Of a stretch of DNA of 64,000 nt, positions 52,574 through 60,729 are shown one piece after another. The notes below the pieces were generated by a model. It made no database searches. It was given only the letters and a program-made list of their open reading frames with translations, and had not been told where the DNA came from. The position numbers and the translations under genes are program-made. The DNA comes from Lysobacteraceae bacterium NML03-0222 (lineage in GTDB: Bacteria > Pseudomonadota > Gammaproteobacteria > Xanthomonadales > Xanthomonadaceae), in NCBI GenBank assembly GCA_002798195.1, contig NWQM01000001.1, positions 62,001 through 126,000 on the forward strand. Reading direction: 5' to 3'. Numbering within the stretch: position 1 is the first letter of the stretch; each line of letters starts with the position of its first letter.

Positions 52574-54691
52574 ATGAGGTATAGATTGGTGAGATATGTT
52601 TTTAGATTGCATCAATATTGGCGAGATTTTTTGCCTATTGTGTCTTTGGCTCTTTTAGTGTTCTTAATTTTTAGGGAACATCTTTCTGGGGCAATGACTT
52701 TCCCTTGGGATTTTCAGGGGGCATATTACGCGTATGCAGTTTCATTGCTTCGTGATGGTACCTTCTTGAATCCTCCGGTATGGTTTCCTTGGGGAGGGAT
52801 GGGTTTTCCTAAGTATCTTAGTCTCCAGGATGGAGCTTGGTACATTCCGCTTTATATATATGATTTTTTTGGTGCTTATGATCTGGTCGGGGCAACTAGA
52901 TTGCAAGTGTTTCACGTTGCGGCCGCTTCTATTGGTTCATATTTTTTGTGTAGGAAATATGGGGTCGGGCGCTTTGCAGCATTGATCGCGGCTATTGGAT
53001 ATGCTTTTAGTGGTTCTTTTTATTCGAACTCTCAACATGTAGATATAGTTCGTGGTGCTGCGATTCTTCCGTGGCTCTTATTTTTTATTGAAAAGGTGAA
53101 GTGGGATAATAATCCTGCGCTTGGCTTTTTGGGGTTTAATTTGATTTTGTGGCAATTTTTGATTGCTAGTTATCCTGGAATTATTGTCTCCTCTTTTTAT
53201 GTTTTATTTTTTGCAAATTTTTTATTTATTTTTAAGCCGGAAATGATAGGGGGGTGGAAAAGATTGTTGTTGATGGGTGTTTCATGTGTTGGTGCGGCTC
53301 TTCTTTCAATGCCGAAATTTTTTCCTATTATTTCTGGTTATGGTGGCACTGTAGAGATTGCAGCGCCTGCTGGGTTACTTGGATGGCGTGAGGCGGCAAC
53401 ACTGTTTTCTGATTTTGATATTGATGGATTGAAAAATGATGTGACAATGCGGGATATTTATTTCCCATCGGTTTTGATTTTTTTTGCTATTTTGGGTTTT
53501 GGTGGTTGGCGTTGGCGCTATTTGCTGTTTCCATTGAGTGCGATCTTTTCTTTTGTTTTTTTTGTTTCTGAGTGGGGGGTCTTTCGTGATTTCGCAGTTA
53601 AAGTTCCGGGCTCTCAGTTGAGTAGATTTCAGGTTTCGGACTTTAGGCCGATGCTTCATTTGGCGTTAGTTGTTCTCGCTGCCAAAGGGTTGAATGGTAT
53701 TTTTTATGAAAGGGAATTGAAGTGTGGTGGTTTTATTTTGTATTTTTCATTGCTCTTTGTTTTGTTAGTATTTTTTTATGCCTACATGCAGGGGGTGTCG
53801 ATTTCTTCATGGGAGATTTTTGGTGTTCTTCTGGGGGGGGCTGCTTGCTTTCAGAAATTTAAATCTAAATTTTTTGAAAAATTTTTAGCTGGTTTTTTCA
53901 TTGTTTTAATTTCGATAGTTGTGGTATTTTCGGCGATGACCCATCAAAATAATGCAAAGAGAGTATGGAGTTCGCCGCGTACTGATGCGCATGAAATAAG
54001 TGTTTATGGCGGAAGGCTTTCTGAGCTTGTGGACGTCGACAGATATAAGGCTATTGAATACAGGCCAGAAAGAATGCTATTCCATGATTTTCCAGTAAAT
54101 ATTTCTGCTCTTTTTGATCAGCGCTATGATTCTGCGTGGGTTAATGAGTATTTTTCTGCTTATGGGTATGGGAACTTACGCTCACATGAGCTGTTTAGGA
54201 GGGTTTATGAGTTGGCTCAAGGAGAAGATGCCTGGATTGCAGAATGGTTGATTCGTCGATCCTCTGTTTATTTGCAGCCCTCGAGAATGTCTTTGGATGT
54301 TGCGGCTTTCAGGGAGTGTGAGGAAACTGTTTGCTTTAATGGAGGGGGGGCGGCCGATATTAAACTTCTGGCATATAGGGAAAATGGAGCTGACTACCAT
54401 GTCAAGCTACTAGAGCCGAGTATCATGATTGAAAATGAAATGGGTTATCCTGGATGGAGCTCGAAGTTGTGTGATCCAGCTGGGCGTTTCTGTAGAAAAG
54501 GGCCGGACGCCTATGCAAGTATGGGAGTGCTAAGGACTTGGGAGCTGCCTCCTGGAGATTATTTGCTTGTCACAAGCTTCGAGGTGCCGGGCTGGGAAAA
54601 GTCTGTAGTTATGGCTTGTTTGGGTTTTTTGTTATTATTGTCCGTATTTGTTTTTTTGTTTTTTCATGGTAGACTTGCCAAGTCTAAATAG
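52574..54691 (+). CDS. YfhO-like multispanning membrane protein, probable GT-C glycosyltransferase
   Basis: A 705-residue protein with about 11-13 membrane segments. The first periplasmic loop contains the acidic FPWDFQGAYYAYAVSLLRDG and PVWFPWGGMGFPKYLSLQDG, the layout of YfhO-type GT-C proteins, where an acidic residue after the first membrane helix is catalytic. A soluble C-terminal part (about 480-660) follows before a last helix. It may add a sugar from a lipid carrier to the polysaccharide in the periplasm (inference). A run of eight G at 53833-53840 lies in frame. The gene is strongly AT-rich and starts 14 bases after the glycosyltransferase. Confidence 0.75.
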   Translation: MRYRLVRYVFRLHQYWRDFLPIVSLALLVFLIFREHLSGAMTFPWDFQGAYYAYAVSLLRDGTFLNPPVWFPWGGMGFPKYLSLQDGAWYIPLYIYDFFGAYDLVGATRLQVFHVAAASIGSYFLCRKYGVGRFAALIAAIGYAFSGSFYSNSQHVDIVRGAAILPWLLFFIEKVKWDNNPALGFLGFNLILWQFLIASYPGIIVSSFYVLFFANFLFIFKPEMIGGWKRLLLMGVSCVGAALLSMPKFFPIISGYGGTVEIAAPAGLLGWREAATLFSDFDIDGLKNDVTMRDIYFPSVLIFFAILGFGGWRWRYLLFPLSAIFSFVFFVSEWGVFRDFAVKVPGSQLSRFQVSDFRPMLHLALVVLAAKGLNGIFYERELKCGGFILYFSLLFVLLVFFYAYMQGVSISSWEIFGVLLGGAACFQKFKSKFFEKFLAGFFIVLISIVVVFSAMTHQNNAKRVWSSPRTDAHEISVYGGRLSELVDVDRYKAIEYRPERMLFHDFPVNISALFDQRYDSAWVNEYFSAYGYGNLRSHELFRRVYELAQGEDAWIAEWLIRRSSVYLQPSRMSLDVAAFRECEETVCFNGGGAADIKLLAYRENGADYHVKLLEPSIMIENEMGYPGWSSKLCDPAGRFCRKGPDAYASMGVLRTWELPPGDYLLVTSFEVPGWEKSVVMACLGFLLLLSVFVFLFFHGRLAKSK

Positions 54692-54699
54692 GAGCTTTT

Positions 54700-55194
54700 A
54701 TGATTTTCAATAGAACTTTGCTTCTTTTCTCTATTCTGCTGTGTTCTTCTATGTTGAGTGCTTGCAATCAAGAACAGTCTTCAGGAGATGCTCAGGTTGC
54801 CCCTGTGCCGGAAATGCCGGTGCTCGCAGAGGCAAGTCCAGCCGCTTCTGAGGAGGCAGCCACGATTCTTTATGCTCAGGTTGGAAGTGAGCTTGACGCT
54901 GCAGGCGTTCTGGTTCAATCCAAGGATCTGTTTTCGCTGAATGAGCCTATTTTTGCATTTGCAGGCTTTAAAGGGAATTCGGGGCAAACAGGTGTTGTTT
55001 CAGTGCTTGTTACCAATTCATCTGGGAATTCTGTATTCAATGGGAAAAGTGATTACCTCATAGAAGGTGATGGTGGGACTGTAATGATTCCAGTTCGGAA
55101 TGAGGGTGCAGCTCCCTTTGAGAAAGGACTTTATAAAGTTTTGTTTTCGTGTAATGGTGCTCCTTGCTGGGAACTTTCCTTTACTGTGAAATAA
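54700..55194 (+). CDS. Uncharacterised lipoprotein at the end of the Wzm/Wzt operon
   Basis: A 164-residue protein with a lipoprotein signal peptide (lipobox LSAC) and a short Pro/Ala/Glu-rich linker. The folded part of about 110 residues has a pair of cysteines near the C-terminus (FSCNGAPCWEL) that may form a disulfide, and beta-strand-like text (GVVSVLVTNSSGNSVF). I do not recognise the family. AGGAG lies a few bases upstream, and the gap to the preceding gene is only 8 bases, so it belongs to the island operon. Confidence 0.8.
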   Translation: MIFNRTLLLFSILLCSSMLSACNQEQSSGDAQVAPVPEMPVLAEASPAASEEAATILYAQVGSELDAAGVLVQSKDLFSLNEPIFAFAGFKGNSGQTGVVSVLVTNSSGNSVFNGKSDYLIEGDGGTVMIPVRNEGAAPFEKGLYKVLFSCNGAPCWELSFTVK

Positions 55195-55261
55195 GTCAAG
55201 ATGCTCTTATTTCAGCTCGGTCATAGTGTGTAAGCTCTCTGTCAATTAGGTGGTTGTAAAG

Positions 55262-55310
55262 TAACGCCCCCCCTTTCTGCATAGGTTATATGCAGAAAGG
55301 GAGGGCGTTA
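55262..55310. terminator. Long hairpin between the convergent halves of the island
   Basis: TAACGCCC-C-CCCTTTCTGCATA pairs with TATGCAGAAAGGG-A-GGGCGTTA: 21 pairs with one C/A mismatch and a GGTTA loop. It lies between the plus-strand lipoprotein and the minus-strand gtrA and probably ends both transcripts. It is far longer than other terminators in the window. Confidence 0.75.
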
Positions 55311-55377
55311 AATCTTTATAGACTGCAAAGAGCTCTCCTTTAGAACTGTCTCAATTGAGGGGAAGGCTACGCTACGA

Positions 55378-55755
55378 CTACTTCTTATCTGATATCAATG
55401 CCTTGGTTAGTATAAAGTTGATCGGTAGCATGGTTGCTGTGGCGATAATAGGGGAAATTTGTTTGGGGATTCCAAGAATTTCGGTGCTTGCGACAACAAT
55501 TCCCATGGATGCAATGTAGTTGAAGATGTGAATTAGTGGAAACGAGAAGAATTTTCTCCAGTTCCACTTTGAATGAAAGACAAAGTAGGTATTTATTGCA
55601 AAGCCGCTGATGATTCCTATGACATAGCTTAAGGTGTAGGCTGTAGCATAAGGTGTTATATAGAGCAAAAGTAAATAGATGGCATAGGCTAGTAAGGTGT
55701 TGATTGCTCCCCCAATTAAAAAGCGTATCCCTTGCTGTTTGGTGTTGTTGGGCAT
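55378..55755 (-). CDS. gtrA: GtrA family membrane protein
   Basis: A 125-residue protein with four membrane segments. FLIGGAINTLLAYAIYLLLL and SYVIGIISGFAINTYFVFHSKW are the GtrA signature. GtrA proteins are thought to flip a lipid-linked sugar to the periplasm, where a partner transferase uses it. A GtrB-like enzyme is encoded in the same operon (57648-58619). It is the last gene of the minus-strand set, 113 bases after the acetyltransferase gene; that gap shows no ORF. Confidence 0.88.
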   Translation of the reverse strand: MPNNTKQQGIRFLIGGAINTLLAYAIYLLLLYITPYATAYTLSYVIGIISGFAINTYFVFHSKWNWRKFFSFPLIHIFNYIASMGIVVASTEILGIPKQISPIIATATMLPINFILTKALISDKK

Positions 55756-55868
55756 TGCGGATATATAAAATAGACTCTTCAGTGAGAGGCTTGAGGAATG
55801 GGTAACGGAAGCATCTTGATAATGCTCTTGACTTCAGGGAGCTAGAAGTATTAATTGCTTTTTTGCTT

Positions 55869-56840
55869 TCAAAGCATCTTTCGGAAAATATGTTCGCCTT
55901 TTCCGAACTGATAGCCCAGCTTTTCCCAGCTTCTGATTACTGCGTTGTTTGTTATTTGTGTAATAAGAAAGCTATGCTCTGCACCCTTTTCTCTTAAATG
56001 CTCATCTGTTTCGGAGATAAGTTTTACATACCAACCCTTATGGCGGGGTGCTACAGCACTCAGTACTGGCTGGGATAGTTTGAGTCCCCAGCCATCCCAG
56101 TGATGCTGATGGTATTTTGCAGTACAAAATGCCTCTGGGGCAGACTCATCAGGGACGATGGTTGCATCTGCAAACCCGTTGCGGATAGAAGCATCAACCC
56201 ATGCCTCCATCATTCTGTCGGCTAATTGTTCACTAATTTCCAGATCTGCATGAAATCTGTCGAAAGGATTTACCATCACGCTAGCTGCTTTAGCTAAGGA
56301 GGGTATATCTTCTACTGTGGCAAGACGCGCTGAGTAGCGCTTTTGTGCAGGTAGAAGGGTGCGATGGTAATAACATCTGGTTTCAATTAGCTCAAAGCCA
56401 TTGGCACTTAGGGTGCGAATTGTATAGAGATCACTTGGGGAAACTGAAGAGAAAATGTATTGAATGCCTTTTTCTTTTAAAGAAAGTAGAGCCAGCTGCA
56501 TTGCTTTGGCGGCATTTTTGCTGCTATCTCTCGGTCTGGATTTAATTCCTGGTCTGATAATTGCATTAAGCTTGGCCGTTTGCATGGAAAAAAAGTTGGA
56601 ATCCCAAGGGAGACGCTCAATGAGTATCCAAAAGGTTTCACCTTCAACTTCAACTTGGATGCGGTAGTCATCTTGCTCATTAAGTGGGCGTAGCCACTGC
56701 TCGAGCATGATGTTTTTATCGTATTCAGTGTTAATGCCTCGGATAAAGCTATGTGAGCCTTGTAGTTCGCTTTCCGATAAAGAATTATGAAGGAATTCTG
56801 CGCTGTGGATGCTGCTTAAAAGACTTACGTGGGTCTCCAT
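55869..56840 (-). CDS. WecD-like GNAT sugar N-acetyltransferase
   Basis: A 323-residue protein with the layout of WecD-type enzymes, which acetylate dTDP-amino sugars. The N-terminal half has IERLPWDSNFFSMQTAKL, the diagnostic PWDS-x-FF motif; the C-terminal half is GNAT-like, with SAVAPRHKGWYVKLI as acetyl-CoA region and NNAVIRSWEKLGYQFG at the end. The island therefore encodes two possible acetyltransferases for amino sugars (this and the WxcM N-terminal domain). It starts 3 bases after the wxcM-like stop. Confidence 0.78.
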   Translation of the reverse strand: METHVSLLSSIHSAEFLHNSLSESELQGSHSFIRGINTEYDKNIMLEQWLRPLNEQDDYRIQVEVEGETFWILIERLPWDSNFFSMQTAKLNAIIRPGIKSRPRDSSKNAAKAMQLALLSLKEKGIQYIFSSVSPSDLYTIRTLSANGFELIETRCYYHRTLLPAQKRYSARLATVEDIPSLAKAASVMVNPFDRFHADLEISEQLADRMMEAWVDASIRNGFADATIVPDESAPEAFCTAKYHQHHWDGWGLKLSQPVLSAVAPRHKGWYVKLISETDEHLREKGAEHSFLITQITNNAVIRSWEKLGYQFGKGEHIFRKML

Positions 56841-56843
56841 TTT

Positions 56844-57638
56844 TTATCGATCCTTGATTGAGAGTTGCATAAACTCAGAATAGTCTCTTATGTACTCTTC
56901 AGGGTCATAATATTCTGATGCAAACACAAGAAGAACAGCATCGCTTGAATATTTGTATTGAATTCCCCAGGTCAAAGGTGGCAGATGCAGGCCGATGGAT
57001 GGGTCATCAAGTAAGAATTCTTCACGGTTCACCCCATCGTCGGCAACAACGGAGAGTTGTCCGTGTGCGCAAATCAGGAATTGATGACAAGTCCGGTGCG
57101 CATGTTCGCCGCGAACTTCCGCATTGGGGACATCAAAAACCAAGAAATAACGCTTTGAGTCAAAAGGAATAGAGCGTTCAAACTCGCCAACAGTCAGGTT
57201 GCCACGTAGGTCAAGAACCTTGGGTAGCTTATGTAGTGTTACGCCATTGACACTGGTTTGGCTTATGCCAGGCTTTTCTGGGGCTTGTCTTTGATGGGGA
57301 ATGGGGGAGTCATTCTCGCCGGTATATCCCACAATTTTTGCGGGATTACCATTGACAATTGCATGAGGTGGAACATCTCGATTAACAACCGCTCCTGGCT
57401 GTATAAGAGCATTGCGACAAATCGTGATGTTGCCAGTAATGATTGCGCCAGCCTGAATATGTACGTTCTCTTCTAAAGTGATACAGGCATTTGCCCCCGG
57501 GTCAAGCGTGGCTCCGGAATCAATTCTGCATCCGGAGCCAATTTTGCATGTTCCATTAATGGTTGCACCCGGAGAGATTGCCACGCCATCTCCAAGATGA
57601 GCATTCTCTGATATGAAGTAATTCTGATTTTTGGTCAT
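56844..57638 (-). CDS. WxcM-like fusion: hexapeptide acyltransferase plus dTDP-keto-sugar isomerase
   Basis: A 264-residue bifunctional protein. Residues about 1-115 form a left-handed beta-helix of hexapeptide repeats (AHLGDGVAISPGATINGTCK, VVNRDVPPHAIVNGNPAKIVG), an acetyl-CoA-dependent N-acetyltransferase of the FdtC type. Residues about 130-264 are an FdtA/QdtA cupin isomerase (VLDLRGNLTVGEFE, VRGEHAHRTCHQFLICAHG with the metal/active His residues). The same fusion is known from Xanthomonas WxcM. Together with the aminotransferase gene it covers all steps from dTDP-4-keto-6-deoxyglucose to dTDP-Fuc3NAc or its Qui isomer. Confidence 0.85.
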   Translation of the reverse strand: MTKNQNYFISENAHLGDGVAISPGATINGTCKIGSGCRIDSGATLDPGANACITLEENVHIQAGAIITGNITICRNALIQPGAVVNRDVPPHAIVNGNPAKIVGYTGENDSPIPHQRQAPEKPGISQTSVNGVTLHKLPKVLDLRGNLTVGEFERSIPFDSKRYFLVFDVPNAEVRGEHAHRTCHQFLICAHGQLSVVADDGVNREEFLLDDPSIGLHLPPLTWGIQYKYSSDAVLLVFASEYYDPEEYIRDYSEFMQLSIKDR

Positions 57639-57647
57639 GCTGACTTC

Positions 57648-58619
57648 CTAAAGCTTTTGATGTGGCTCGCCAAATAATTCTTGCATCATGGGAATGCTTA
57701 AGGGGCGCTGTTTAGTGTTTTCATAAGCGCGCCAAGCATAATTTCCTACTAGCCCAAGCCCTAGGGCATTAAGTCCACCGAAGAACAAGATGGTAAGCAT
57801 GGTAAAGGTATAGCCAGGGACTTCTATTTCACCAAAGACCCTTGCTAACAATACGACAAGGCTTAGAAGCAATGAGAGCCCCATTCCCAAGAAGCCACTA
57901 CTCAGGAGAATACGTATTGGTGCATCGGTAAATGCAAAAATACTATCTAGCAGGTAGGTGAGTTTTTTCTTGAATGTCCAGGCGCTCTTTCCATGCTCTC
58001 GCTCTCGCCTGATATATGGAACAAAAATGCGCCGGCCTCCAATCCAAAACAAAAGACCTAAAAGACTGCTATTGGCTTCGGAAAACTGAATTACACGTTC
58101 AAGTAGAAGTCGATTGATGGCAAATACATCCACTCCACCAGCTGGGATGTCTCTTTGCACAAAGCGTCGGTAAATCCACCAGAATGTAGATGAAAAAATC
58201 TTGGAGATGAGAGGGTCATTCCTGGCTTCCCGAAGACCGAAGGCTATATCGCCTTCGTTGTTTTCAAGCTTTTTGAAAAACTCAAGAACAAGCTCGGGCG
58301 GCTCTTGCAAGTCAGCAGCCATGACCGCAGTAAATTCACCTCGTGCCTGCATCATTCCTTCACGGATTGCGGCAAATGAGCCAAAATTACGCGAAAGCGA
58401 GATAAGTTGTGCCCTAAGTGCACTTGATGGGAGTTTTTGCTGAAGCTGGTAGTGGGAGTCATCAGGACTCCCATCTACTACAAATATTGTTTCGAGCTGA
58501 TTGTTCAGTGCTTGCTGTAGCTTTTGGCAGGCAGGAATAAGGGTATCGATATTTTCAGAGTTTTTGTAAACAGGAATGACCAGAGAATATCTTGGGTGTG
58601 TACTCAGAACTGGTTGCAT
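57648..58619 (-). CDS. gtrB: GtrB/DPM1-like GT2 glycosyltransferase with two membrane helices
   Basis: A 323-residue membrane-anchored enzyme of the kind that charges undecaprenyl phosphate with a sugar. The GT2 core has YSLVIPVYKNSENI, IFVVDGSPDDS, the metal site AADLQEPPE (D-L-Q, in place of D-x-D) and KSAWTFKKKL; two hydrophobic helices follow (about 235-260 and 268-295). It overlaps the upstream aminotransferase gene by 16 bases. Paired with the GtrA-like flippase of the same operon it could deliver a side-branch sugar. Confidence 0.87.
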   Translation of the reverse strand: MQPVLSTHPRYSLVIPVYKNSENIDTLIPACQKLQQALNNQLETIFVVDGSPDDSHYQLQQKLPSSALRAQLISLSRNFGSFAAIREGMMQARGEFTAVMAADLQEPPELVLEFFKKLENNEGDIAFGLREARNDPLISKIFSSTFWWIYRRFVQRDIPAGGVDVFAINRLLLERVIQFSEANSSLLGLLFWIGGRRIFVPYIRREREHGKSAWTFKKKLTYLLDSIFAFTDAPIRILLSSGFLGMGLSLLLSLVVLLARVFGEIEVPGYTFTMLTILFFGGLNALGLGLVGNYAWRAYENTKQRPLSIPMMQELFGEPHQKL

Positions 58620-59698
58620 GCTTCGACCACCTGCATTGCTTCTTCATCAGTTAATTCGGGAAAGCAGGGGAGTGTTAGGGCTGTTTTGGCAAGTTTCTCC
58701 GTTACGGGAAGACGCAGGTCATCGTATGCGCCTGCGTGACAGGGCTGATGATGATCTGGTATGGGGTAGTGAATATCAGTCAAGATTTCATACTTTAGCA
58801 AATGCTCTTTTAGAGCTTCGCGTTCTTGACTATGTATCACATAAAGATGACCCACATACTCTTCACCAGAGATCGGCGGTGTCTGGATTTTAGGGTTATT
58901 TATTTTTGACGAGTAGATGTTGGCAATTTCACGGCGGCGAGCATTCCAGCCATCAAGCAGAGGAAGCATTTTGCTTAGCATCTTGGCCTGAATTTCGTCC
59001 AGTCGACTATTTCTGCCGCCGCGAAAAGTATTGGTGTATTTGGCGGTCCAGCCGTATTGACGCAGTTGCCGGGCACGTTGGGCGGCCTCTTCGTTATTGG
59101 TAACAACAGCGCCGCCATCACCTAAGGCGCCGAGATTTTTGGTTGGGTAGAAGCTGAAAGCGGCTGCATCACCGAAGCTGCCGGCGGCTTTCCCTTCGAG
59201 ACGAGCACCATGTGCTTGTGCACAGTCTTCAACCACGGCTACACCCTGAGCTTTGCAGAGGGCAATAATGCTTTTTACATTTGCAAGCCGCCCATAAAGG
59301 TGGGTAATGATGATGGCTTTGAGTGAATTTTTTTGAAGCACCTCAGTGAGGTGTTCAAGGCTCATATTGGCGCTATTTTCTTCTACATCAATGAAAACTG
59401 GACTTGCACTACAGGCAAGTACTGCGCTAGTGCCATACATGGCGGCATTGGCGACTACGCCAACCGCGGTGCCAGGCTCGACACTTACGGATTTAAGAGC
59501 AAGTTCCAAGGCATCGGTGCCATTTGCCACGCCGATGCAGTGTTTAACACCGCAGTAGGCAGCGAACTCGGTTTCAAACTGAGTTACACCAGGTCCCAAA
59601 ACATAGTGGCCACTCTCAATTACTGCCGTACTGCAGCTGGAAAGTAAATCCTTGAGGGGGGCGATGTGGCGTTTAAGGTCATTAATCGGGAGTGGCAT
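58604..59698 (-). CDS. DegT/DnrJ/EryC1/StrS sugar aminotransferase (FdtB/WxcK type)
   Basis: A 364-residue PLP enzyme that transfers an amino group to a nucleotide keto-sugar. GVANGTDALELAL, VVEDCAQAHGARLEGKAAGS and the Lys of FYPTKNLGALGDGGA are family landmarks; FRGGRNSRLDEIQAKML and DIHYPIPDHHQP follow. Next to a 3,4-ketoisomerase it most likely makes dTDP-3-amino-3,6-dideoxyhexose. It heads the minus-strand set, 92 bases after etfA; that gap shows no terminator, so read-through from etfBA is possible. Confidence 0.88.
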   Translation of the reverse strand: MPLPINDLKRHIAPLKDLLSSCSTAVIESGHYVLGPGVTQFETEFAAYCGVKHCIGVANGTDALELALKSVSVEPGTAVGVVANAAMYGTSAVLACSASPVFIDVEENSANMSLEHLTEVLQKNSLKAIIITHLYGRLANVKSIIALCKAQGVAVVEDCAQAHGARLEGKAAGSFGDAAAFSFYPTKNLGALGDGGAVVTNNEEAAQRARQLRQYGWTAKYTNTFRGGRNSRLDEIQAKMLSKMLPLLDGWNARRREIANIYSSKINNPKIQTPPISGEEYVGHLYVIHSQEREALKEHLLKYEILTDIHYPIPDHHQPCHAGAYDDLRLPVTEKLAKTALTLPCFPELTDEEAMQVVEACNQF

Positions 59699-59790
59699 GG
59701 CGGCAAAAACCGAGGGGTTATGTGAACTGGTAGGCGAGATTGTTGTAGGTAGTTTGTTGGGCTTATCTGGAACTTTTACGAATAAAAATG

Positions 59791-60729
59791 TCAGACCTGT
59801 ATTTCCAGATCCGGAAGAATCTGGAACAAATCCCCCACCAAGCCGATGTCGGCAACTTCAAAAATCGGCGCGTCGGGATCTTTGTTGATAGCGACGATGG
59901 TGCCTGCGTCCTTGATGCCGGTGATGTGCTGGATGGCGCCGGAGATACCGACGGCGATGTACAGCTCGGGGGCGATGATCTTGCCGGTCTGGCCGACCTG
60001 CATGTCGTTGGGGACATAGCCGGCATCCACGGCAGCGCGGGAGGCGCCTACAGCTGCACCGAGTTTGTCGGCAAGCGCATAGATGACGCGGAAGTTTTCT
60101 TCTGAACCCACACCGCGTCCACCAGACACCACGCGTCGGGCGCTTTGCAGGTCGGGGCGATCGGATGCGCCGCTTTCAAGTTTCACAAAACGGGTGTGGC
60201 TGGGCAGCGGGGCATCTACGCTGACGGTTTCAACCGCAGCACTGCCGCCTTGGGCAGCGGCAGGCCAGGAGGCGGTACGTACGGTGGCGACCAGAATTTG
60301 GTCGGCCGGGGCTTCGACGCTGACAATGGCGTTGCCGGCATACATCGGGCGCTTGAAGCTGTAGGGGCTGTCGACCGCCATCAGGTCGGAGACTTGCGCC
60401 ACGCCAAGCAGAGCCGCAACACAGGGCATCAGGTCTTTACCGAAAGTGGTGCTGGGGCCGAACACATGGCTATAGCTCTTGGCCACTTCGGCCACTTGTG
60501 GTGCCAGCACTTGTGCAATGGCGTTTTGGTTGGCCGGATTGGCAATCGCCAGTACGCGGCTAACGCCTTCGATTTGCGCAGCTTGTGCGGCCACGGCAGC
60601 CGGGTCGGCCGCCAGGACCATGATGTCGATGGCTTCGGGGTTCAGCGCCTTGGCTGCACTGACGCACTTGGCAGTGGCCGCGTTGAGTTGTCCATCCAGG
60701 TGTTCGGCAACAATCAATACCTTGCTCAT
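59791..60729 (-). CDS. etfA: Electron transfer flavoprotein, alpha subunit
   Basis: EtfA with EtfB accepts electrons from acyl-CoA dehydrogenases (such as the FadE in this window) and passes them to ETF:ubiquinone oxidoreductase. The 312-residue protein has the N-terminal VLIVAEHLDGQLN and the C-terminal FAD-binding segment VVSGGRGVGSEENF, APELYIAVGISGAIQHITGI and AINKDPDAPIFEVADIGLVG. Its ATG overlaps the etfB stop (TAATG). In Xanthomonas etfA forms the edge of the variable LPS locus, as here. Confidence 0.96.
   Translation of the reverse strand: MSKVLIVAEHLDGQLNAATAKCVSAAKALNPEAIDIMVLAADPAAVAAQAAQIEGVSRVLAIANPANQNAIAQVLAPQVAEVAKSYSHVFGPSTTFGKDLMPCVAALLGVAQVSDLMAVDSPYSFKRPMYAGNAIVSVEAPADQILVATVRTASWPAAAQGGSAAVETVSVDAPLPSHTRFVKLESGASDRPDLQSARRVVSGGRGVGSEENFRVIYALADKLGAAVGASRAAVDAGYVPNDMQVGQTGKIIAPELYIAVGISGAIQHITGIKDAGTIVAINKDPDAPIFEVADIGLVGDLFQILPDLEIQV

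Larger units (their letters stand above)
46022..59790. other. AT-rich surface-polysaccharide island next to etfA
   Basis: Base composition falls sharply after the L,D-transpeptidase stop and recovers at etfA. The island holds eleven genes in two convergent sets meeting at the hairpin at 55262-55310. Codon use follows the AT bias (many TTT, ATT, GAT, AAA codons). No integrase, transposase, direct repeats or tRNA lie at the edges, so any transfer was probably by homologous exchange through the flanks. The minus-strand genes are less AT-rich than the plus-strand set. Confidence 0.85.
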
